Source: JACQID01 sp035289125 (GTDB taxonomy: Archaea; Aenigmatarchaeota; Aenigmatarchaeia; GW2011-AR5). From it: a DNA stretch of 18,043 nucleotides. Shown piece by piece: positions 12,733 to 18,043 of the stretch; the stretch's first letter is position 1, and each line of letters begins with the position of its first letter. The notes under the pieces were generated by a model that saw only the letters and a list, made by a program, of their open reading frames with translations, was not told the origin of the DNA and made no database searches. The translations under genes and the position numbers were made by a program. The stretch covers positions 1 to 18,043 of the forward strand of contig DATDXW010000063.1 of assembly GCA_035289125.1 (NCBI GenBank), given 5' to 3'.

Positions 12733-15027
12733 TTAACGATTCCCTTCCGCCCACGCTTTCCATTTGTCGAATATCGCCATCGCATTCGCGGCGCCCGTCT
12801 CCTTTCTCACGTCCCTGCTTATCAGTTGAAACATTCCGTTGGAGAGCGTGACGTTTTCCGCTTCCAGTAGTTCCGGCTTGTTCGCGCGCGCAGCATAATC
12901 AACGAGATGCTGGATAATCTTCCCGCGTAACGTTACGTCTTCCCATACCACGTCCCATCGCCCTTTCCATTCGCGGGTGCGCGACGCTATATCATTCAGC
13001 ACGTGGCTTTCACCCAATAGAAGAGTTTCCGTTGGTTTCAACGTATCGTCTTTCGCTGAATATTCCATCAGCTTCACGAATCCGCCCTCTTCCGACGGGT
13101 CGCTCTTCCAGTGCTTGCGCACTTCAGTAAGTTCCGTAACGCGCCTGAACGAGGTGAGTCCGTCCGGTGACTTGAGAACGTTCACAATCAGCACGATGTC
13201 GGTAGCCTTGAAACTCGTTGGCGGCACGCCCAGATCGTTAACGACGCGGTCATAAACTCCGTAAGCCGAGTCACCGTGTATCGTTCCCGCGACGACGTTT
13301 GCCAATGCCCCTATTCTCATCGCCTCGTACAGCGCCAGAGCTTCTCGTGAGCGAACTTCGCCTATTATAAGCGCCGAGTCACCGAGACGTAGCGCCGTTC
13401 GCAACGCTTCCTCTGTAGGCAATTCTGTTTCCACCCGCGTTATCACCGAGCGCGACTTAAGCCGTTCTATATTGTAACTCATATCCCGCAAGCTTTCTAT
13501 CGGCAACTCCAGCGTGTCTTCAACTGATATTATCCTCGTCTTTGGGCTTATCTGCACCATCAGCGAACCGAGTAGCGAAGTCTTTCCCGAACCCCGCGTG
13601 CCGCCGACCAAAATGGTTCTTCCGCCATCCACAAGGAACCACAGAAGTCCCGCTGAAAGTGAGTCAAGCATCCCGGCTTTCACGAAAAGCGGAAGCGTCC
13701 ACGGCTTTAATCGATGCCGTCTGAACGCGAATCCCAGACCTTCCGGCGATAGCGAGCGGGTTATTGCCGCAACTCTCGCCCTGCCCTGCGGCAATACTAT
13801 TTCCGTATCCAGTACGGGATTCGCCTCGTCCAGCGGACGCCCGGAGTTGAGGCGGAAGCGTGTTGCCCAAGTCTCCGCGTCTTCCGCGCTCGGGACCATG
13901 TTGGTTTCGCATTCGCCATAAGTTGAATGGACTATGTAGACAGGCGATGTGCCTATCGGCGAGTTCACTGCGATGTCCTGTATTTTCTCGTCCTCGAGCA
14001 GCAGCTCAAGTATTCCCAGTCCGGCTGTATACCGGACAAGTATGCCTGCCAGTTTGTTGAGGGTCTCTTCGTCGATAATCACCCTGTCATCCCGCGCTAT
14101 GTCTCTCAGCAGGTCTTCGCTTATCCGCAACAGGTTCTCTCGCATCGTTTCAGGATTCGCCAGCTCCATCTCCCGTGGTTCGTGCCGACCTATATACTGT
14201 CGCGCCTTGTCCAGCAATGCATACTCTTCCTCGCGCAGCTTGAATTCCGGCGGTACGAAGTGATAAAGCTTGCGCACGGCGCTCGGCAGCGCGTATATCT
14301 CTATGTCCGTATCCCCGACTGCATAGCGCTCGACGAGCTCCGCCGTTGCCGGGGGCGCCGCCACGTATCGCGTGTACATGAAATTCGGGCGTATGCTCGG
14401 ATGAAAAAGCTGCCGGTATAACGAGCGGTTGCGATGCTCCGGTAGCCGCTCTTTCGCGTACTGTATCATCCTGCAGCTTTCCATTATGTTCTTCAGCGGA
14501 ACCAGCGCATTGGCAAGGTAATGCACCGTGCAGGGCTCGTTCCCCCTTTCCACCGTTATTTCAGCATGCCTTATCTCGCGCAGTAGTTGCTTGTATGCCT
14601 CTATCGGGTCGTACTTCAACTGCGAGAAGAACCTATTCAAAAAGGCGTATCGCTCCTGCGACTCCCGCTCGCAGTCCGGCATGACGATGTTTTTTAGCGT
14701 GATGACGCGCTCGCGCACTATCCGTTCCATTGCGTTAGCTATCTCCAGAAGCATCTTCACGTCGGGAAAATCGTATTCGTGCTCGCGTCTGTCAATGAAG
14801 ACGATGCGCACAAGCCGCCTTATCTCCAGCAACTTGTCTATCGCCGCCGCCATAACTACATCATAGTCTTCAATGCTGGGTCCGTATATGCTGCCCATGG
14901 TGTGTATTCTCACGCGCTGCGACTCCGCGTCATACTCGGATTGGAATGCCATTGCATAAATAACGTGTCGGGTTTTTTTATAGCCCTTCAGCCAACGGGA
15001 AAAAATTTTTACAGGATAATATGGCAT
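12733..15027 (-). CDS. Type II/IV secretion (pilus/archaellum) motor ATPase
   Basis: A 764-residue ATPase of the GspE/FlaI/VirB11 superfamily that powers pilus assembly or protein secretion as a hexamer on the cytoplasmic face. Walker A is GGTRGSGKTS (about 472-481), followed by RIISVEDTLELPIE (Asp box), Walker B ALIIGEVRS (about 550) and the His box AGTIHGDSAYG. An unusually long N-terminal part of about 300 residues precedes the conserved GILELLLEDEKIQDIAVNS entry into the N2 domain, and about 130 residues follow the core. The ATG at 15027 is supported by a TATA box centred 32 bases upstream. The platform gene lies 120 bases downstream with its own promoter. The substrate pilin is not in the window. 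Confidence 0.92.
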   Translation of the reverse strand: MPYYPVKIFSRWLKGYKKTRHVIYAMAFQSEYDAESQRVRIHTMGSIYGPSIEDYDVVMAAAIDKLLEIRRLVRIVFIDRREHEYDFPDVKMLLEIANAMERIVRERVITLKNIVMPDCERESQERYAFLNRFFSQLKYDPIEAYKQLLREIRHAEITVERGNEPCTVHYLANALVPLKNIMESCRMIQYAKERLPEHRNRSLYRQLFHPSIRPNFMYTRYVAAPPATAELVERYAVGDTDIEIYALPSAVRKLYHFVPPEFKLREEEYALLDKARQYIGRHEPREMELANPETMRENLLRISEDLLRDIARDDRVIIDEETLNKLAGILVRYTAGLGILELLLEDEKIQDIAVNSPIGTSPVYIVHSTYGECETNMVPSAEDAETWATRFRLNSGRPLDEANPVLDTEIVLPQGRARVAAITRSLSPEGLGFAFRRHRLKPWTLPLFVKAGMLDSLSAGLLWFLVDGGRTILVGGTRGSGKTSLLGSLMVQISPKTRIISVEDTLELPIESLRDMSYNIERLKSRSVITRVETELPTEEALRTALRLGDSALIIGEVRSREALALYEAMRIGALANVVAGTIHGDSAYGVYDRVVNDLGVPPTSFKATDIVLIVNVLKSPDGLTSFRRVTELTEVRKHWKSDPSEEGGFVKLMEYSAKDDTLKPTETLLLGESHVLNDIASRTREWKGRWDVVWEDVTLRGKIIQHLVDYAARANKPELLEAENVTLSNGMFQLISRDVRKETGAANAMAIFDKWKAWAEGNR

Positions 15028-15054
15028 CTCACTCCGTTCGCGAGCCGATGCATC

Positions 15055-15064
15055 AATTTATAAC
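15055..15064 (-). promoter_or_regulatory. TATA box of the secretion ATPase
   Basis: The minus strand reads GTTATAAATT, centred about 32 bases before ATG 15027, predicting a start near 15033 and a leader of about six bases. Confidence 0.5.
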
Positions 15065-15075
15065 ATGGGATACGA

Positions 15076-15137
15076 CGCATTTGAAAAATGCGGGGTATTG
15101 GCATTGACTTTCACCAAATGGACGCACGAAGTGCGTC
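15076..15137. repeat. Pair of perfect GAA-triloop hairpins between divergent promoters
   Basis: CGCATTT-GAA-AAATGCG (15076-15092) and GACGCAC-GAA-GTGCGTC (15121-15137) are both 7-bp perfect stems with the same GAA loop. They lie between the ATPase TATA box and the TATA box of the plus-strand coiled-coil gene, repeating the arrangement at 5787-5838. The second stem is shared with the palindrome at 17509-17528. Confidence 0.6.
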
Positions 15138-15167
15138 AGTCTGGTACAGCAAAAAGGGAATAGTGGA

Positions 15168-15177
15168 TTTTTAATAC
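15168..15177 (+). promoter_or_regulatory. TATA box of the coiled-coil operon
   Basis: TTTTTAATAC is centred about 25 bases before ATG 15197, consistent with a leaderless transcript. Confidence 0.5.
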
Positions 15178-15196
15178 CACGGCATCAATTATACGC

Positions 15197-15535
15197 ATGC
15201 CCGAAGACAAAATCGCGATGATAATTCAGGAGCTCGTCAAGCGGAGCAACGATTCCATCCGCAGGCTGCATGAGCTTGAAGGAAAGATGCAGGCCGTTGA
15301 CGAAAGGACGTCTTCTTTTGAGAATGCGGGCATAGAAAAGACCAAGTCCGCCAATGACCGTTTTGCCGACATGGAAGCGCGGGTACGGGACATGGAAGCG
15401 CGGCTGATAGTGCTGGAGAACGCGCTGGAGCGGCTCAACAAGCAGGTAGGGCGCGCGGCGCGGAGCACGGACGTGAAAGAGCTGGAAAGGATGATGGACC
15501 TTCTGAGCCCGCTCCGCTCTCCTGTCAAGGTATAA
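15197..15535 (+). CDS. Small coiled-coil protein
   Basis: A 112-residue, highly charged and almost wholly helical protein. Heptad-like spacing is clear from RLHELEGKMQAVDERTSS to RFADMEARVRDMEARLIVLE and NALERLNKQVGRAA. There is no signal peptide, transmembrane segment or metal motif. It lies divergently next to the secretion ATPase and just before a second coiled-coil gene. Archaellum loci often carry coiled-coil accessory proteins (the FlaC/D/E group) beside the motor, so a role as a cytoplasmic scaffold of the same apparatus is possible, but I see no specific family motif. Start ATG 15197 is supported by the TATA spacing. Confidence 0.75.
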   Translation: MPEDKIAMIIQELVKRSNDSIRRLHELEGKMQAVDERTSSFENAGIEKTKSANDRFADMEARVRDMEARLIVLENALERLNKQVGRAARSTDVKELERMMDLLSPLRSPVKV

Positions 15536-15546
15536 TATTTATATGG
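15532..15546 (+). promoter_or_regulatory. Possible internal promoter for the second coiled-coil gene
   Basis: An AT-rich TATA-like stretch (ATAATATTTATATGG) overlaps the end of the preceding gene and predicts a start near 15565. An AGGTG site at 15568-15572, five bases before GTG 15578, would then serve as ribosome-binding site. Confidence 0.35.
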
Positions 15547-15577
15547 ATGTCTGACAATTAATATATAAGGTGCTATC

Positions 15578-16144
15578 GTGTTTTTCACTAAAAAGAAAGA
15601 ACCTGCAAGTCCTGTTCCTTCTGAAAGGATAGACAGTATGATATCGAAGGGCATAAGCGACCGCGACATAATAAAGACGCTCAAATCTGAAGGTTATTCC
15701 TATGAGCAGATAGAGGGCGCCATGATGAACGCCGTGAAGAGCGGCGTGGACGAGCCTGCTCCCCCTCCGCCAACGCAGAGAAGCGCGCTTCCGGACATGG
15801 AGATGCCCGACGCAGGCAGCACGGAAGTCATAGAGCCGGAGCAGATAGTGGAAGAGCTTATAGAAAGCGTCGTCGAGAACAAATGGAAGAAGTTTGACGT
15901 TGAGATAGAGAGGCTCAATGCCGAAACGAACTCCATCCGCGAAACGCTCAGAAGTCGCCCCCAGCCCCAGAAAACGGGTGACGACGAGCGGGTAAGCGCA
16001 TTTTCTTCGCAGATAGACGACCTGACCGCGCGCGTCGGCGGCCTTGAAAAGGCATTCAGGCAGTTCCTGCCTTCTTTAACGAAAAATATAGAAAGCCTGT
16101 CCAATATTATACACGAGATGAAGGCAAAGCAGCGCATCCAGTGA
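15578..16144 (+). CDS. Coiled-coil protein with UBA-like N-terminal helices
   Basis: A 188-residue protein starting at GTG 15578, with AGGTG five bases upstream. A basic N-tail (FFTKKKE) is followed by a small helical domain, ISDRDIIKTLKSEGYSYEQI then EGAMMNAVKSG (about 27-58), which resembles a UBA or TS-N three-helix bundle. A Pro-rich linker (EPAPPPPTQ) follows, then two coiled-coil stretches: EQIVEELIESVVENKWKKFD and DDLTARVGGLEKAFRQFLPS to the end. The last part resembles the C-terminal coiled coil of FlaD/E-like archaellum accessories only in general style. It is 42 bases after the first coiled-coil gene and probably acts with it; a partner-binding scaffold next to a motor ATPase is the most reasonable reading. 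Confidence 0.75.
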   Translation: MFFTKKKEPASPVPSERIDSMISKGISDRDIIKTLKSEGYSYEQIEGAMMNAVKSGVDEPAPPPPTQRSALPDMEMPDAGSTEVIEPEQIVEELIESVVENKWKKFDVEIERLNAETNSIRETLRSRPQPQKTGDDERVSAFSSQIDDLTARVGGLEKAFRQFLPSLTKNIESLSNIIHEMKAKQRIQ

Positions 16145-16148
16145 TTTC

Positions 16149-16325
16149 TTGGGAGTAAGAAAAAAACAAGTATTGCCTGTGGATATTTTTACGTCACTTC
16201 TGCAGTTTTTCACGAGCGATTCTCTTTCGCAAAGATACATGCAGAAACTGGGCAGTGAAGTCGTCATACAACTTCGTGCCATACACTTGGTGGCGATTAG
16301 TTTACCTGAACGTTGTCCTTACTGA
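16149..16325 (+). CDS. Possible cryptic small gene or gene remnant
   Basis: The 198-base gap between two convergent genes contains an open frame from TTG 16149 to TGA 16323-16325 (58 codons). It reads like a real protein rather than a shadow: VDIFTSLLQFFTSDSLSQRY, then MQKLGSEVVIQLRAIHLVAI. There is no clear promoter or ribosome-binding site, and the upstream side has no ATG. It may be the tail of a lost gene or a small peptide gene. I do not recognise it. Confidence 0.2.
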   Translation: MGVRKKQVLPVDIFTSLLQFFTSDSLSQRYMQKLGSEVVIQLRAIHLVAISLPERCPY

Positions 16326-16342
16326 CAAGTATCGCCGTAAAA

Positions 16343-16825
16343 TCAGTGCCCGTTTCCTGCGCCGGTTATGAACATGACGGCACCAAGCAGCAGCACGACC
16401 ATGAGCACCGTGGTAGCCAGTGCGTTGTCCAGCGAGTTGTTGGTAAGCGACTGGTACATGGAATAGACAATGATAATGGTCACTCCCGCCATTATTGCAG
16501 TTACGCCTTTCCCTGCCGTGACGTCGCTGAGCTTCCCGCCGGCTAACCCAACGACAAGAATAATTATCAGTACTCCTGAAAGAAGGATAGCCGCAGTGCC
16601 AGCCAGATTGATGAAGAACGCGCCGAGAAGCGGCCCGCCAAAACCGATAGTCAGGAAAGCCATGGCAAGCGAAACCACGCCCGCCACTTTTGCGTCCTCG
16701 CCCAATGCGTGGCTCTTTAGTAGTAATCCGTAGAGCACGGCAAAGACGAAAAGGAAAGGAAGAAAAAAATTGAAAAATCCGAGTGAAGACAGGTTAGAAA
16801 CAAGAAGCTCAAACGGATTCACCAT
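16343..16825 (-). CDS. Multi-pass membrane protein, tandem family member 1
   Basis: A 160-residue, very hydrophobic protein with about five transmembrane helices. The first is FFLPFLFVFAVLYGLLLKSH, the family hallmark; others include VSLAMAFLTIGFGGPLLGAFF, AAILLSGVLIIILVVGLAGG, GVTAIMAGVTIIIVYSMY and LMVVLLLGAVMFITGAG. Only short polar loops (GEDAK, GGKLSDVTAGKG) are present, and no catalytic motif is visible. Its two upstream neighbours carry the same first-helix motif, so the group arose by tandem duplication. It begins 36 bases after the next paralog and has no evident promoter of its own, so it is probably cotranscribed. Function unknown; the nearby secretion ATPase and platform suggest a membrane component of that apparatus, which is inference only. 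Confidence 0.8.
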   Translation of the reverse strand: MVNPFELLVSNLSSLGFFNFFLPFLFVFAVLYGLLLKSHALGEDAKVAGVVSLAMAFLTIGFGGPLLGAFFINLAGTAAILLSGVLIIILVVGLAGGKLSDVTAGKGVTAIMAGVTIIIVYSMYQSLTNNSLDNALATTVLMVVLLLGAVMFITGAGNGH

Positions 16826-16861
16826 AATTATCAGCTGTGAAAATGGACGATGGCTAGTTAT

Positions 16862-17374
16862 TTATCCTGTTCCTTCCTTTTTCTCTGCCGCCGTCTTGGA
16901 CGGGGCACTTCCTCCGCCCGTGACAAACCCGATAGCCGCCAATAATATTATCACGAAAACGGCGGTCATCACAGTGTTGCTCCCCAGTCGGATGTCCGCC
17001 ACTTCACCGCCTATCGCGATGAAGAACGCGACCGCGCCCAAAGCTATGGCCATGTAGTAGCGATGCGGCAGTGCGTTCCTGTCAATGCCGAGCATGGTGC
17101 CGAATAATATTATTGTCAGTAGCCCGCCCAACGCTATAACCATCTCCGTGCTTAGCGTTGAGAAGAATGACGTGAGGTATATGCCCGCGAACGGCGCAGT
17201 GAAGAAAGCAAAGACAACCGCAAGCACCATGGATATTTTAGGGTTAGCCGAGCCGAATATATCCGCTTTGATAAGCAATCCGTAAGTTATAGCGAAAGTG
17301 AACAGCCACGGCAGCAGGAAGTCAAAAAACCCGAGTTGCTCAACGTTGGCTATAAAAATGTCGGCTATCGTCAT
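16862..17374 (-). CDS. Multi-pass membrane protein, tandem family member 2
   Basis: A 170-residue paralog of its neighbours. The first helix is FDFLLPWLFTFAITYGLLIK, after a short N-terminus (MTIADIFIANVEQLG). Four further hydrophobic segments follow: ISMVLAVVFAFFTAPFAGIY, MVIALGGLLTIILFGTML, YYMAIALGAVAFFIAIGG and VMTAVFVIILLAAIGFVTGGG. A polar, Lys/Glu-rich C-tail (SKTAAEKKEGTG) is likely cytoplasmic. The ATG at 17374 has a TATA box centred about 47 bases upstream and a GAGAGAG purine run in the leader. The gene is separated from the upstream paralog by a 249-base structured gap, so it may start a two-gene transcript with member 1. Confidence 0.8.
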   Translation of the reverse strand: MTIADIFIANVEQLGFFDFLLPWLFTFAITYGLLIKADIFGSANPKISMVLAVVFAFFTAPFAGIYLTSFFSTLSTEMVIALGGLLTIILFGTMLGIDRNALPHRYYMAIALGAVAFFIAIGGEVADIRLGSNTVMTAVFVIILLAAIGFVTGGGSAPSKTAAEKKEGTG

Positions 17375-17414
17375 AATTTATCTCTCTCGTTGCTTCTTTA
17401 TTATTGCGACGGAG

Positions 17415-17426
17415 CTTTATATATTT
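17415..17426 (-). promoter_or_regulatory. TATA box of the two-gene membrane-protein unit
   Basis: On the minus strand AAATATATAAAG predicts a transcript start near 17395, leaving a leader of about 21 bases with a GAGAG purine run before ATG 17374. Confidence 0.5.
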
Positions 17427-17491
17427 GCATTCCTGCGGCGTTCTGCCTTCTTTATAATGCGCAGGAAGCCTTTTTCCATCCCTTTAATAAC

Positions 17492-17601
17492 GCCCGCCAG
17501 ATGGCGTATGACGCACAGCTGTGCGTCAAGTTGCTCAAAAACGCACAGAGCTGTATGACAGCTTCGCTTTTCGCCGTGCATCATACAGCATCGTGGCGGG
17601 C
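17492..17601. repeat. Structured ~110-base element with imperfect terminal inverted repeats
   Basis: The ends, 17492-17516 and 17576-17601, are complementary over about 25 positions with three mismatches and one bulge (the outermost GCCCGCCA/TGGCGGGC is perfect). Inside are an 8-bp stem CTGTGCGT/ACGCACAG (17519-17526 with 17541-17548) and a 6-bp ATG-triloop hairpin (17549-17563). A 20-base perfect palindrome (17509-17528) and a GCTGTATGA/TCATACAGC stem (17550-17558 with 17581-17589) offer alternative folds. It could be a MITE-like repeat or a structured RNA; no protein frame is evident. It fills most of the 249-base gap between two membrane-protein genes. Confidence 0.6.
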
Positions 17602-17623
17602 AGCTTTCGCGCCGCGCCAGCCG

Positions 17624-18043
17624 TCATGAATGCTTGTAAATCGCGTAGAGCAGAAGCGAAACCGCCACTAAAGCCGTTATAAACATCGCGCTGGAGGCGT
17701 CCATGAACGTGATGTAGGGCGCAATTCTCGGATACATGCCCGCCAGCAGGAGCAGTGAAATAAACAACAGCACGACTTCCGGCAGATTATCGCCGCCCGC
17801 CCCCTTTATCGCCACCACGTCTTTGGCGAACATTATCAGGAAGAGCACGACCAGAACCACGGACGCAGCAGGCAGTATTCCCGTCAAGAATGCCACCGTT
17901 GGCGCGTGCAGCACCGAAAGCGTCGCTATAGCAGCAGCCACCATCACGCTCGCATTCTTGGCCGAGCCGAGCGCCCCGCTCTTCAGCAGCAGCGCATACA
18001 CGACGGCAAAAACAAAGAGAAACGACGCGCCGATGGGAATGTA
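17624..18043 (-). CDS. Multi-pass membrane protein, tandem family member 3 (N-terminus outside window)
   Basis: The frame is open to the window edge, so the start is missing. The visible 139 residues begin YIPIGASFLFVFAVVYALLL, the same first-helix hallmark (FLFVFAVxYxLLLKSxALG) as member 1. Further hydrophobic segments are MVAAAIATLSVLHAPTVAFL, ASVVLVVLFLIMFA, EVVLLFISLLLLAGMYP and MFITALVAVSLLLYAIYKHS. A polar loop VVAIKGAGGDNLPE separates helices 3 and 4. The stop is followed by the structured element described at 17492-17601. Function unknown, as for its paralogs. Confidence 0.78.
   Translation of the reverse strand, partial: YIPIGASFLFVFAVVYALLLKSGALGSAKNASVMVAAAIATLSVLHAPTVAFLTGILPAASVVLVVLFLIMFAKDVVAIKGAGGDNLPEVVLLFISLLLLAGMYPRIAPYITFMDASSAMFITALVAVSLLLYAIYKHS

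Noticed and set aside
1..18043. CRISPR array, rRNA genes or complete insertion sequences
   Set aside because: No regularly spaced direct repeats, no rRNA-like stretches and no transposase motifs were found in the gaps or genes.

Overview
The window reads as DNA from an archaeon, most likely of the DPANN type (a micrarchaeote or diapherotrite-like lineage is my guess, not proven). The evidence is a TATA-binding protein, an archaeal MCM helicase, archaeal-type PRPP synthase and Ham1 pyrophosphatase, an archaeal 51-residue zinc-ribbon protein, a tRNA with bulge-helix-bulge introns, and TATA boxes centred about 26 bases before start codons (leaderless transcripts). Most genes are on the minus strand, densely packed, with 1-17 base overlaps.

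Region 1 (1-880): two fragments of Cys/Thr-rich surface proteins meet tail to tail and appear to break each other near base 300. Region 2 (880-5880): an information-processing block on the minus strand, tbp, then mcm carrying a 483-residue LAGLIDADG intein exactly in its P-loop, then an RPA-like OB-fold protein. Region 3 (5880-7824): a YjbQ-family gene on plus, converging on a minus operon of zinc-ribbon protein, prs and a Ham1/RdgB nucleotide pyrophosphatase. Region 4 (7944-8868): a decayed free-standing LAGLIDADG homing endonuclease (one amber codon, one frameshift) whose frame runs into a tRNA-Arg(GCG) gene holding two BHB introns, one at the canonical 37/38 site and one at the non-canonical 8/9 site.

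Region 5 (8907-15027): a family 2 glycosyltransferase on plus, converging on a minus-strand set of a family 4 glycosyltransferase, a double TadC/GspF-type membrane protein and a large type II/IV secretion ATPase. Region 6 (15197-16144): two plus-strand coiled-coil proteins. Region 7 (16343-18043): three tandem paralogous multi-pass membrane proteins on minus, the last one cut by the window edge. Regions 5-7 together look like a pilus/secretion locus (motor ATPase, membrane platform, coiled-coil accessories, small membrane proteins, and sugar transferases that could decorate the product), though no prepilin is visible.

Structure outside genes: pairs of short perfect hairpins with three-base loops lie between divergent TATA boxes at 5.8 kb and 15.1 kb with nearly equal spacing; a 9-bp inverted repeat brackets the promoter at 12.6 kb; and a ~110-base highly structured element with imperfect terminal inverted repeats fills the gap at 17.5 kb. 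No CRISPR array, rRNA or intact insertion sequence was seen.
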